A program made the position numbers and the translations under genes. DNA of 64,000 nucleotides from Acholoe squamosa (lineage: Eukaryota > Annelida > Polychaeta > Phyllodocida > Polynoidae). Below, piece by piece: positions 49,240-60,286 of the stretch (position 1 is its first letter; the number at the start of each line of letters is the position of its first letter). Under the pieces are notes generated by a model that searched no databases, was not told the DNA's origin, and was given only the letters and a program-made list of their open reading frames with translations. The DNA is taken from contig OX439043.1 in the NCBI GenBank assembly GCA_949317995.1, positions 44,583,560 through 44,647,559 of the forward strand. The letters are read 5' to 3'.

Positions 49240-50045
49240 TACTGCTGGTCTATGTATGTAACCTGGCTTATATATACCTACACCAACGCCTCTATTCAAT
49301 ATACTACTCACACCACTGTTCTATGTATGTAACCTGGCTAATCCTGCAACAAACCCCATTTCAATATACTACTCACACCCCTGTTCTGTGTATGTAACCT
49401 GACTGATCCTACACCAAACCATCTTTTCAATATACTACTCACACCCCTGTTCTGTGTATGTAACCTGACTGATCCTGCACCAAACCATCTTTTCAATATA
49501 CTACTCACACCCCTGTTCTGTGTATGTAACCTGACTGATCCTGCACCAAACCATCTTTTCAATATACTACTCACACCCCTGTTCTGTGTATGTAACCTGA
49601 CTGATCCTGCGCCAAACCATCTTTTCAATGTACTACTCACACCTCTGTTCTGTGTATGTAACCTGACTGATCCTGCACCAAACCATCTTTTCAATATACT
49701 ACTTACACCCCTGTTCTGTGTATGTAACCTGACTGATCCTACCAAAAAAAAAAAAAAAACATTCAATATACTACTTACACTCCTGTTCTGTGTATGTAAC
49801 CTGACTGATCCTGCACCAAACCATCTTTTCAATATAATATTATACTCATACTCCTGTTCTTCGTATATGTAACCTGACTGATCCTACCAAAAAAAAACAC
49901 ATTTCAATATACTACTTACACTCCTGTTCTGTGTATGTAATCTGACCGATCATGGGAAAAACCAGTTCAATGTACTACTCACACTCCTGCCCACTTTTTA
50001 ATATACTATTCACGCTCCTGTTTTATGTATACATAGCCTGATTGA
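49240..50045. repeat. 66-bp minisatellite, about 11-12 copies
   Basis: The unit contains CTGTTCTGTGTATGTAACCT, GACTGATCCTGCACCAAACC and TTTTCAATATACTACTCACA. Central copies are offset by exactly 66 bp and nearly identical; edge copies diverge and two contain A-runs. Because 66 is a multiple of three, the minus strand stays open for 164 codons. Confidence 0.93.
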
Positions 50046-50236
50046 TCCTGCATCAAGTCCCCATCGCCCTATACAACCCACATATCTGTCTTAACAGTAC
50101 ATGTAATATCGAGGCGGGCTTCAATGCAAATATGCCCGTTTCTTTGTTTTATGTCAACTTATGATATCCTATGAATAATCGGATGAAACTGTATCATATC
50201 TCGATTTCTTTCTCTTCTTTTCACATTAAAAAACAG

Positions 50237-50416
50237 CCCCAAAGGGATGCGCCTCTCAGGCCTGGAGAGTACCCCCTTGCCATACAAAGTGAACATCAGT
50301 CAAGTAACAGACTTGGTATACAAAGATTGGCACACATGACTACTGACCTTCCTTTGAAGGGTGGCCCTGAAGACGGCCCTCCTCCTGGATGCCCTGTCAT
50401 CCTGATGGTCTACTGA
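50237..50416 (+). CDS. Candidate plus-strand terminal exon
   Basis: Follows a pyrimidine-rich stretch and AAAAAACAG. 59 codons (PQRDAPLRPGEYPLAIQSEH, later DGPPPGCPVILMVY) run to TGA. GC content is above the surroundings. Minus-strand frames are also open, so both strand and coding status are unsure. No domain recognised. Confidence 0.22.
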   Translation, partial: PQRDAPLRPGEYPLAIQSEHQSSNRLGIQRLAHMTTDLPLKGGPEDGPPPGCPVILMVY

Positions 50417-51379
50417 CCGGTACATGTCCTCCTATCCCTTTACTCACAATAACAGCTGAAGGTCATGTAATAACCCTGATATGTTATTAAATACACATAG
50501 TTTGTAATAGATCATTATTACTCTACAGAAAAGCGTAGAACATTGTTGATTCTTGGTAATAGTGACAGTTGTGACTGCCCAATATTTTTCAGAAGCAGCT
50601 GAGGGAACTATTCAGTCCCAATATTTGTATTGACAGTAGTAAAATCAATGTTCACAATTCAGGTCCCTTACATGGCTCTGGAGTGTATCAGGGTGCACCC
50701 TATCTTTTCACTTGTAGATGTGAGCTTTCTATTTAGTTCTTGAGTAATAATGCCAAATATTGACTCATGGTAGTGAGGATACTACGATAAGCGCTGTCTC
50801 CGGGCGTCACGTGGGTTCATTTATGTTTGCTACCTGGGAGATAACAAAGCTATGTACAGCTGATTTCTCTGGTACATTAGATAGATGTCGTCACCTTTGC
50901 CGTATTACCATTACTTGGCAGGTTGTATTGAGTACGTCAAATGTTACCTATATCCCCCACCTTTCTATGGATATACAGTGGTAGCTATGATAGAGGTGTG
51001 GATTAAGGGGATCCTGGGGGAGGCAGGTGCAGGATGTTGGTGACCGCCTCCAGGTGGGAAGTACATGGAACAGGAGGAGCCTAGGGAGCTGTGTGTGTGT
51101 TCCCACAGGTATCCTACCCGACTAAAAAATACCTACTGTCACTACTGTACAAGATACTCTTCACATGCAACCTACTCTCTGATCAGATCCTCCAGGGTCC
51201 AACATAGGCAGCTTCCCATTTCTTACTTTATCCTTAGACATGACATTAGTTCAGGTGTCACTGGACAACTTGTACACATTGCGTTCTGAATTAAATGCCA
51301 CTGTTTCAGACAGAAGGCAGACATAACAGCATAAGAGTCGATGCAATGTTACCTGTCATTGGTATCAATATCCACGCAG
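50417..51379. other. No firmly supported feature
   Basis: An exon-like plus-strand segment near 50983-51028 (acceptor TATACAG, donor GCAG/GTGCAG) was seen, but its phase does not fit its neighbours. Confidence 0.3.
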
Positions 51380-51488
51380 TATCTCTTACACTGTGGAGAG
51401 TTTGAAGAGGCAAACCCTGAGACAAATTTATGCGAGGAGCTCTTTCAACGCATGTCTGCCAGAGTTGCCCGCGGCCAGTGGTCTAAAG
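51380..51488 (+). CDS. Candidate plus-strand exon
   Basis: 109 nt between acceptor ATCCACGCAG and donor AAAG/GTATATG, phase 0 in and 1 out. The 36 codons read HCGEFEEANPETNLCEELFQ then RMSARVARGQWSK, charged and helix-like, which looks more protein-like than chance. The acceptor lacks a good pyrimidine tract. No family recognised. Confidence 0.27.
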
Positions 51489-51828
51489 GTATATGACGAT
51501 ATTATTTACATATCATGCGTTATCGTAATTTTCATAAACAGTACATCATCTGACCATGTGGCATATCATTGTTCTACATTTGTGTTTCCTATGTTCAAAT
51601 ATCCAGTGCCTCTTTGCATCAACATGTTTGGAAATGATAGTTGTGTCTGCATCGGCATACATACGTACAAGTTGTTGTCATTCTTATTCCAGCCAGCGTA
51701 TGTCTCCTACAGCACCTGTGTCGAACTGATTTTACTCTCCATCCCTCCTGTTGAGAAGCTGTGCCGACACGTCCCTTAGGCATTACTCCATAGTGTATTA
51801 TCCTTCTCGATGCATTGTCTTCAGGTGG

Positions 51829-52106
51829 TGTATGACGACTATGGTATCCTCCAGGGCTGCTGTATATGACCCTACAGGCCCCACAGGTGGCAGGTTACTG
51901 GAGGAGTTAGTCCCAGTGCTGCCTGTAGAAGTCTGTCTCACCCACCTAGCTACAGAGCTGCACACCACCCCACCTGCCTCTTCCTGCCGCGTGGTGCCTA
52001 CCTTACAACTGTGGATGTGGTGCCTGAAAGAGGACAGGCTCTCCCCTTCCAGGGAGCTGCTACTCACTGCACATTTATAGCATCTTTCATCTACAGAGGC
52101 ATACAA
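51829..52106. other. GC-rich exon-like block, strand undecided
   Basis: Plus strand: acceptor CATTGTCTTCAG at 51828, frame open to TAG at 52080 (RLLEELVPVLPVEVCLTHLA). Minus strand: donor AAG/GTAGGC at 52002 with SSSLEGESLSSFRHHIHSCK upstream and acceptors at CTGTAG or GTGCAG, phase 1 in and 0 out. Both readings look acceptable. Confidence 0.25.
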
Positions 52107-53066
52107 TAGATCAGGGGATTAATTCACAACTTTTAAAGAATAGTCTTTCATTGAAACAATCAGGATGACATGGTCTTTTGATACTGAGAATGATACTCTC
52201 ATTTACACGAAATTCTCTCATGGTAAATTTATGATTATTCCATGGTAGCGCAATACTATGATGTTTTAAATACAATGTAGCATGGAGACGATGGTCGTTT
52301 GACTTACGAATCGTTTTCTAGAAGTCTTAAATATACGAATTCTTGTTCAGACTCAAAGTTAAAGGGGCATTCAAATAGATCGTTATACTGTACTTTCGAC
52401 TGTCTAATCATATGTTTTACTACATCATAATTGCAATGTTTATAACACGGCTCAGTCACGACATACATTAAAACTGCTAACCAGTACTGCTAGAAAACCA
52501 CCGTGAATAGAGTTCATAATGAGAGTGAGACTACTTTTCATGGATGTACCGGGAGGGGCTAGAATTCAATTTTCTCAGTTAAAAATCATTTCCTTTATGC
52601 ATATTAGGGGTATCGTAGCAAATTTGGGTATGGTTAGGAATCTTCAATGATTAGAATGTTGCCATGGGAACGAGGTTAATTCCCTATGTCATATAAACCA
52701 TTTCCAACATACATGCGTCACTGGCAGGAAGTCTTGTAAACAGAACGGGAGTTGAATTTCTGTCCAGTCGGGTGACCTGACACTGACCTGACGAATCTTA
52801 CAAAGGTAATCCAGTCATCTGATTCTGTATATCTGAGAGGATTTCCTAATGTAGATGTTGACGTATCCACGAGGGCCCTCATTTGCGATTGGTGGTATCC
52901 ATGATAGTGTAGGGATTCGTTCCCCTGTCGGGTGCACGGAGCCGTCAGAGGGACTGTTCAATTGATTGTGTCACTCCCCCTATACTATGTATACCATACC
53001 GATCCAGGGTAGTTGGAAGGTAGAAATGTCAGTGGGGCCGTGTTGGTGACGGGGTATGTCAGGCCA
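52107..53066. other. No feature recognised
   Basis: Intron sequence without supported features. Confidence 0.35.
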
Positions 53067-53138
53067 GGGGAAGTAGCTCAGGGGTAGAGTTTCCGCTTTG
53101 AAGTTGGAGGGTCCCGGGTTCGAGTCCTGGTTTCTCCA
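53067..53138 (+). tRNA. tRNA-like gene, anticodon TGA, probably pseudogene or SINE head
   Basis: A 72-nt cloverleaf can be drawn. Acceptor GGGGAAG pairs with TTTCTCC (two G-U), D stem GCTC/GAGT, anticodon loop TTTGAAG, a five-base variable region, T arm CCGGG-TTCGAGT-CCTGG, discriminator A. The B-box GGTTCGAGTCC is perfect and the A-box TAGCTCAGGGG near-perfect. TTTT follows 6 bases downstream (53144-53147). UGA would read Ser codons, yet Ser tRNAs have a long variable arm, absent here, and the anticodon stem has a C-T mismatch. A tRNA-derived repeat or decayed gene is therefore likelier than a working tRNA. Confidence 0.6.
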
Positions 53139-54353
53139 TGACATTTTGCGGTGACCACTACAATAGTCTAGTGGTCTATAACTATGTTCATGTATATTCA
53201 TACTTAGAAGGAGGTGTGTATATGGAATGCTTTGGTATCAATACCTATTTGATGCATTATATGTTGATTCTTTCTATTTTGAATATATAGGCCCTACATT
53301 AACATCAACATAAGTTATATTATGCTATGAGGTATGTGCAAGGTAAAGAACGATAACTCAGTGATGCCGCAATGACGCCGGCACACTGGCTTTTGACTGT
53401 GTAGAAGGTTAATCGCTGGCATATTAAAAATAAATCCCTATTTCGTTTTAGCTATAATGGGGTTTACATGGATACCTTAACATATCAAAGGTCATATGGC
53501 CTGCGTGAGAGGGAAAATAGCCTGCGTAAGATATGGCCTGCCTGTGTTAATAAAAGGTTTTTGCCAATTTGCAACACTGGATAAGTTCAAAAAGTTAAAA
53601 AAAAAAGTCCATCATTGCAAAATGGCAAACTGCACGTTATGTACACTTAGTGCAGTGCAGGGAGGAAATGTGTTATGGGTGAGGGTGCCTCTTCACTAGA
53701 GAACTGCCATCTCCGGTACACTGTAAGATAAAAACATGTTACCTTTACAGGCTTTAACGCCATGTAGTATGCTGGTAAGGGTAGTACTTTACATGATATA
53801 GGTAGTTAATGTAGGCGTGAGGGCGTGGCTCAGTGAATAACTACAAAGGTAGTCTTTATGAGCAGCTCCTAAACATCACTCAGACACAGCCAGAGGGCAG
53901 CTTTGAGCTATTGAGCTGCCCACAGCATAAGAGCAACAACCACTTTTAGAACAGCATTGCTGAACTAGGGCTTCAGAAACCTACTTCTAAACTAGACTGA
54001 CTGGTTACCTTTTTTTATTGTTGCAAACTGGATAGTAGATTTAGTACCTGAATCAACTGCCAGGCATAACTTTCAAACATCTAACATGACCACATACCCC
54101 ATACCCCTTAAATTTACTAAACAGTAGCCGATTACCAATAAAAACCCAGAACCAACTATCATTGCACACATGATTACAAATCAATGTGAATATAGGTAGG
54201 ATAACAACCCAGGATATGCTCAGAATTCCAAAGCTGCCATTGCCTACCCCTATGATGTGTGTATGACTGACGTTGCTTTCCTATTGCACCAGTTGGTTCC
54301 CTCTCCAATCAATACACAGATCAATCATACAGCCTGCTAGAGGGTGCACCCAC
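53139..54353. other. No feature recognised
   Basis: Intron sequence between the tRNA-like element and the donor of exon 54354-54457. No repeats or exons supported. Confidence 0.35.
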
Positions 54354-54457
54354 CTGTGGTAACCCGCCACCACAGATGCTGTAGTAGATGGCAGAGGCCC
54401 ACCCTGGCCCACCCACGACAACCATAAGCCTGTACTCCACTAAGGCTAGAGGGGTAG
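54354..54457 (-). CDS. Upstream coding exon, probably same gene as the ankyrin exon
   Basis: A 104-nt minus-strand exon lies between a strong acceptor (TTTCTCTCATCACAACTTTT, then GCAG) and a donor CAG/GTGGGT. It enters in phase 1 and leaves in phase 0, matching the phase-0 start of the 1167-3779 exon. It encodes 34 full codons containing ALVEYRLMVVVGGPGWA and IYYSICGGGLPQ, a composition typical of real protein and unlike the AT-rich surroundings. Joining it to the ankyrin exon would need an intron of about 50.6 kb. I do not recognise the domain. It could instead belong to a different minus-strand transcript. Confidence 0.5.
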
Positions 54458-54702
54458 CTGCAAAAGTTGTGATGAGAGAAATTCCTTGTTTGGGGTGTAG
54501 GTCAGGAGGTTGTTGCAATATATACGCTAAAGAGAGCTCTAAGTAGGTACCCTCTCAAGTTAAGAAGCCACACTCTGCTTCACCATCTAACTTGTACTCA
54601 CCTAATTAGACTGAAAAAACACCTGCACGAGCAGGTGCCTTACAGTGTGAATAGTGCTCTTGTTTTGAGTAGCTATCATCTTCAATGGAAGTTACTTGTA
54701 CC

Positions 54703-54745
54703 TGACTGACATGAACACTTCTGTGCAACACAAAAAAGGGCAGAC
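54703..54745 (-). CDS. Small coding exon (43 nt, or 19 nt with an alternative acceptor)
   Basis: A donor CAG/GTACAAGT ends the exon at 54703. Two in-phase acceptors are present: TTTCTTTTCAG giving a 43-nt exon from 54745, and GTTGCACAG giving a 19-nt micro-exon from 54721. The acceptors are 24 nt apart, so either choice enters in phase 0 and leaves in phase 1. That fits the exon on each side. The longer version encodes a short Cys-containing segment, SALFCVAQKCSCQS. The short length makes this call depend mainly on phase continuity and splice-site quality. Confidence 0.35.
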
Positions 54746-54794
54746 TGAAAAGAAAGTGACTACTGCAGGTGAGGCACTTCTTAGGCAAAGCTAC

Positions 54795-54971
54795 CTTTCC
54801 CCCTATGTGGAACACCCTGCTGGTGAAATAGACAAAACCACTCTTTCTGTTTTCACTGTTGACTAGTTTGTCGACATAGAGATAGCTGTCCAGGAAGGCA
54901 TTGCTTAAGATGGTATGACTAGACCCCTTCCAAATCGTAGTGGAATCCCTCACTTTAATGCATTTACAGCC
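54795..54971 (-). CDS. Upstream coding exon of the same minus-strand gene
   Basis: 177 nt, phase 0 in and out, between an acceptor ATGCAG (an alternative TAG six bases upstream is also in frame) and a donor AAG/GTAGCT. The 59 codons include SNAFLDSYLYVDKLVNSE and KSGFVYFTSRVFHIGGK, balanced in charged and aromatic residues as expected of a folded domain. The next exon downstream (54703-54745) starts in phase 0, so the two join cleanly. The acceptor has a poor pyrimidine tract, which is the weak point. No family was recognised. Confidence 0.42.
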
Positions 54972-55232
54972 CTGCATCTAGTGGTGACTAATGAGTGCAC
55001 TGGTACGACTGCCCTACTAAACCCTATGTAATAACTGCATTAAATACTGACCATACAGAGCAGTCATAGTGTATTACCTACGACCACCAACTCTAATTTA
55101 GAGGGTTTCAAATCATAGTGGCTGTGTTCAGTCGTACAATCTTGAGAGATGCCTTCCAATACTTGTTTATACATTGCCTGAGCGCTAAATCCTACTCATT
55201 CAATTTTGTACATCATTTCGATGTAAGACGTC

Positions 55233-55406
55233 CAGGAGGGTCTTGCCAAAAGTGAAATGAGAACCAAGAAAGAAATCGTGCACGTTTCTGCTGTAATTTT
55301 TTTGTCAATGCTATGAAAACGAGTTAGGCTATACACGTTTTCCTCAGCACTCTCTGAAAATTTTTATAGAGGTTCATCCTCGTTTTCTTTTGGCAAGACC
55401 CTCCTG
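55233..55406. mobile_element. Short foldback MITE
   Basis: 174 bp with ends CAGGAGGGTCTTGCCAAAAG on the left and the same sequence inverted on the right (20 of 20 bases), extending imperfectly through GAGAACC/GATGAACC. Inserted in the intron between two candidate exons. Confidence 0.82.
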
Positions 55407-55874
55407 TAGTCCTTTTGATTGGCTGCTATTCTTGGTAGACTCGTCCCTGTTTAAATGAAACACGCACCACTAGTCTAATGTGCTGTGAAGTCCAAATCTA
55501 TCAGTGCCACTCCTTTTTGCTTGGCATCGTAGGGCGATGATGTAGTTTATTACTCACAGGAGAGAAAGTGCTCCATTATCAGACAAGGCGCCAGTCACCC
55601 TCCAGATGGCGGCAGTAGACAGGAGCCCTATCAGTCAGTCCTTCACTGAGCCTCCCTGGCTCTTAAAGGTAGCTGTACTGGCAGGAGAACGGTCTACTGT
55701 TGTAAGCACCAAATGTTGATCTGCTCTGCCATTACAAACTGCTTGGAATTACAACTTGATCTCCTATAGCAGACATTCATGGCTCCCTGCGTTTAGCGAT
55801 GCCATCTGGCAGATAGGGTTCAACCGTTTGGGTGCTGGTGTCTTACTAAAGCGGGAATTCAAATGGGAACTCAC

Positions 55875-55914
55875 GCAGAGCTGATTGGGATGTTTGAACA
55901 ACACCAGGTTAACC
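55875..55914 (-). CDS. Candidate small upstream exon
   Basis: 40 nt between acceptor TTACGTTGGCAG and a consensus donor TGC/GTGAGT. It enters in phase 2 and leaves in phase 0, which fits the start of exon 54795-54971. It encodes VNLVLFKHPNQLC. Supported only by splice consensus and phase; so short an open stretch could occur by chance. Confidence 0.28.
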
Positions 55915-56691
55915 CTGCCAACGTAATTGAAATAATTCAGTTTCATTGGAATGCATCTCAGGGTACAGTACAGAGTTACCACTCAGAGTGGGAACCCCTC
56001 ATGGGAACCCGATCCGCAGTTCAGAATGTATAGTAGAGCATACAATTGTGGTACTTTAAAACGTATACGTATGTATTTTACTTTTTGGTACATGGAGGTC
56101 GATGTAAAAGAAAAGCAAAAGGCAATTCCAATGCTTGGGTTCAAATCCCAGTATGAGATGGGATGAGCATGGTAAAGGTACCCCTGGGCTTCATGACTTC
56201 TGACCTTGGGATAAGCAGATTAGTCCAGTTGGTAGCATACGCTGAGGGGCCCAGCTTGAGGCCTTGACGCTGGAGGTTCCAAGACCACAGGGAGCCTAGA
56301 CACGGAGGCACCAGCCGGGAGGAAGCAGTGTATTAGGGGTCAAAGACATTGGCTGCAGCACCCAGTAGTGGCTGAAAATGAAATTATGGTGCCGGGACTT
56401 TATTAATGCATCATGCCGACCTTGACACATTCATGGAGGTTACATTGAATCAAGGGAAGTTGGGTCTTGAGACCAAAGTTGACAGGCTCATCTTTAGAAT
56501 CGGATGCTGATGGTGAGCTACACAAGCTTGTCAGATAGAGTCTGGTAAAGATTACAGGTACAACACTGTAAAGGTTGTAGTGCACCATTATTCTGGCCTG
56601 GAGGAAGGACACAGTGGAGGCCTACTGTACCACAAGAATGCCATTAGGCAGGATTAGGCCCAGCATTGCTGGGAGAGCTTTGTGAACTCAC
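55915..56691. other. No firmly supported feature
   Basis: A minus-strand exon-like stretch (about 56440-56556, SLCSSPSASDSKDEPVNFGL) has a reasonable acceptor, but its donor AAG/GTCGGC is weak and its phase does not fit. Isolated B-box (56139) and A-box-like (56232) strings occur in the wrong order for a tRNA. Confidence 0.3.
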
Positions 56692-56772
56692 TGGTGTTTT
56701 GACCGAAGTCTGGGCACAGATATGACGGTCATCCAACAAGCAATGCGATTCCTCCTTGTTAAGGCAGGGTTT
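56692..56772 (-). CDS. Weak candidate upstream exon
   Basis: The minus strand shows a good donor, CACCA/GTGAGT, ending at 56692. The frame that leaves in phase 2 would join the 55875-55914 exon and encodes a segment with CWMTVISVPRLRSKH. The acceptor (TTTAAAG) is poor, and a second reading frame is also open. Treat this as a lead for extending the gene model. Confidence 0.18.
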
Positions 56773-57689
56773 CTTTAAATAATATGGCACGTCACAAGAT
56801 TACATTGGGAAGCATCTCAGGGGTCATCCGGCATCAAGCATTGCAGAGGATTCAAAAGACATTTTATACACACATTGATATCTATCCATTGCCCGCTATA
56901 GAATCAGATGTTCCGCGAAAATGAATTGCACTGAAATGATAGCCTGTAATTCCCATCCCACAGTTCTATGCTAGCAAAATAACCAGAAAACAGCAAGTGG
57001 CACTGGAATCCCCCAACAAAAACGGAGCTAACATAGGCGGCGTTAGATCTGACCTATATAACACAATACTCCCCACTCTGCCAATGAAGGCTAAAAGCAC
57101 ACCAACCCCCCTAATAAGGAAAGTGGTGGGGAGTGGGGCATCTACATGGCTAACATGGGGCAGTAATGTGGGCCAAGGGTGCTAAAGATGGAATAGGCAT
57201 AGTGGGCACTGTACAGATGCTGAGCAAAATGTATGTTGTAGAACTAGAGTAGACTCTGTCCCAAAGTTTTGGGTATACACAATATATAATACCTTGGTCA
57301 CATTGAATATGAGTGCCTTTACTTAGGGGATTTATGACAGTTGGTCAAAAATCATAGAAAGTGTGCAAATAGGCCTTGGTGGAGTTTTGAGAGGTCTGAG
57401 AAAAAATTATGTAGTATCTCAAAAATATTTTTTGTGGATAGTGTATAGGTCTTGGGGTAACTGCACATGAAATATTATGAGTTAAAATGAAAACCGTTGC
57501 TATGGCAATGCCCAGAACCTATCTTCCTGGAAATGATGTCCTCCCGAGTGACCATTTGGGGTATTTTCCCTTTACTGATTCAAAATGACCTATGATATGC
57601 TTCTGATCCACTGTTTTTATGTTTTTGCTTGTAGTACTGGGTCTAATGGTTGGGTTTGGAGTATTGTAGTCAGACGTAATGGGCTCTCA
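56773..57689. other. No feature recognised
   Basis: Contains a 62-codon plus-strand frame at 56997-57185 without convincing splice sites or domain. Otherwise AT-rich. Confidence 0.3.
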
Positions 57690-59120
57690 GGTCATTTTCC
57701 TATAGGGCCTAGCCTGGAATTCAAGTAAATCTCAGATTCTAAGATAATTATTTCTTTCTGTTCTATATAAAAGCTGAACAGACTATGGTAGGAACTATTG
57801 ATTACATGGAATACAATGTCCATGGCATGTACTTTCAGGTGGTATATAGTTTGATGGGGAAAAAATCTGTAATTTCTGTTCAAAATACCTTGTAATTCAT
57901 CACTCGCCTGGACATTATGTTCAGAATTGTGATCAAAATCCATTAAAAGTAGGCTCATTTTATGATAGCAAGGAATCAGCTGACATAGATAACGATGTGA
58001 TATCCATCATCTACTGCTTAAGATGGTCCAGATCTGTGATTTTCAATGAGATAAAATGATTATTTCTGTAGGAAACCAAACCCTCAACATGGCATGTTAC
58101 TCAATGGTCACTCGCCCGGACACAATTTCACCTGGACAAAAAAACACTTCCCTTCCCTGATACTGCAAAGGTTTAGCAGCAATCAATTATCCCATACACT
58201 GAGTACTAAGGTATATGTAGGGGGTAAATAACTGGTATAGTTAGGATATTTGAATATCCATATTGTGCAGAGGAGGGGCAGGAATATTGAATTTTGTGTG
58301 AGGACAAGAAATGTAGGCAGAATCATGGTAAAAACCGTTAAAAGAATTCTCATTTCATGATAATAAGGTCACATCTGACATAAAGAAACATGTTATTTTC
58401 ATGATATACAGGTCAAAATGGTCTAGATCTGATATTGTCATGGTAATATGACAATTGTTTCTATAGAAAATCAAGCCCTCAACATGGCATATTACTCAAA
58501 TGTCATTCGCCCGGACATATGCCAGGAGTCACAGACATTTATTATAAGTACACTCATTTTATGATATAAAAGACATATCTGACATACATAACAATGTGAT
58601 TTCTGTAATCTGCAGGTCTAAATGATCTGGAGCTGTTATTTTCATTAAGATAAAATTTTTATTTATGTAGGAAATCAACCCCTCAACATGGCATGTTATT
58701 CAATGGTCACTCGCCCGGACACGATTTCGCCTGGACAAAACAGCACTTCCCATCTCTGCTACTACAAAGGATGGAGAGTAATCCATTGTCCTATACATTG
58801 GGCACTTAGGTATATGTAGGGGGTAAATAACTGACTTAGTTAGGATAGTTAAATGTGTTAATCCTACACAGGAGGGGAAGGAACATGATTTTTCGCCCGG
58901 ACAAGGAAAAAGGGGGATTTTCAAGGAAAATCACTTATTGCCCCCTCACAGTGAAGTTTATGGAGGAAATCAAATTTTATTTTCAACATACGTTACCCCC
59001 AACATGTAGGAAATCTTTTAAGGCATAATTGAACCCATTTCACTTTTAGATATTTAATGGGGGGAGGCCAAATGACCAAATTATCGCCTGGACAGCCCAC
59101 TTTACAAAAAGTAAAATGCT
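57690..59120. repeat. Complex repeat field with TCGCCCGGACA motifs
   Basis: A module of roughly 170-200 bp (TGACATA, AATGTGAT, GATCTG, then CCCTCAACATGGCATGTTA, then TCACTCGCCCGGACA) occurs with its end at about 58120, 58515 and 58720, with a weaker version ending at 57912. A second module (CCTGGACAAA, CACTTCCC, GGTATATGTAGGGGGTAAAT) follows the first and third. Further CGCC(C/T)GGACA strings sit at 58892 and 59084. Confidence 0.78.
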
Positions 59121-60286
59121 CGAGAAGAATAGAAAAAATCCGACCAGGAACATAATTTTTGCTCCTTTTTCACCACAAGACTCTATAATTTACATAATAA
59201 AAGTGGACAGACACATACCTAGTCCTCATTCTACAAAAAATGATGAAATATGTCGATTTTATTGATTTTCCAAGCTGAAAGGGGTCAATTTTAGGTATGT
59301 TCAACCCCCTGAGGGTCAGAATATTGATATTGGACCACTAAAACCCATATATAACATCAAGAACTCATTGAGCCCAAAAATGTGACCCAAAAAAAATTGG
59401 GGAAAAATCAAAATCCTAAGTGTAGGGGGCTGACTTTCACCAAAATTCCCATTTGCACACCTTCTGTGATTTCAGACCAGTTATTGATGCACGCGTTGAT
59501 TTTGCCCCAGGTACAACCCACAAGCAGTTAGGCGAGTGGATTTATCAACGGGCTAAAATCAACAAGTGCATCAATAACTGTCACATATTGCCTTTATATC
59601 ATGGGTTCCACCATTAATATACCTTTAAAATTGATGGAATCCATTGACCTCTGTTAGAAATGGTGGATATATTTTGCTGTCAACTCACTGTCATGGTATG
59701 TTTCGTTCTAGTGTCAAAATCGTTCTTTCTCGCCATGGTTAAATGCACTCCTTTTAGCTACAAATATGAATCCAAATCAGTGCAAAATGTCAATATAAAC
59801 CGTGATATAATGTCCCCTAAATCATGTCTGAGAGAGCTAGACTTTTATGACGAATGCAGTTTAACAGATGTGACATATACATGGAAAAACATACTAACAC
59901 AACCTGCGCTGAGTTCCCTTTGTGGTGATCATGTTAAAGTTGTCATGCTATTGTGCATTTTAGAAATCTGAGTATGACGGAAAGAAGTCTTATAATACAA
60001 AGACTCTTATTTAGAAAGGACTCGCTCACTCAGACTACAATGCACTCAGGTCAGGATCTTCACCAGAAGGTCTCGGCCTCAAGAACGTATACATCCGTAG
60101 TTATGTTTTTCTCTTTCTAGAAATATGAGATAACGATTTCAATCTGACTACTACATTTTATTTTTACAAAGACTGCACATGATGCAGAAATAAGTGAGAC
60201 ACACTTAGTCAGTTGTGAATTAGCGATTACTAGCTATGCTTCCGAATGTGATTAAGTACTATAACTGACCAACCAAGCAGAATTGG
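59121..60286. other. No feature recognised
   Basis: AT-rich sequence. A 103-codon plus-strand ORF (59660-59971) has no recognisable domain. Confidence 0.3.

Noticed and set aside
49338..49832. 164-codon minus-strand ORF with 22-residue repeats
   Set aside because: Open only because the 66-bp satellite unit is a multiple of three; a poly-Phe run comes from an A-run.
52980..53201. 73-codon minus-strand ORF with WRNQDSNPGPS
   Set aside because: Antisense of the tRNA-like B-box; this peptide is a common artefact of tRNA-derived sequence.
56126..56300. Second tRNA-like sequence
   Set aside because: A B-box-like GGTTCAAATCC precedes rather than follows the A-box-like string; no cloverleaf can be drawn.
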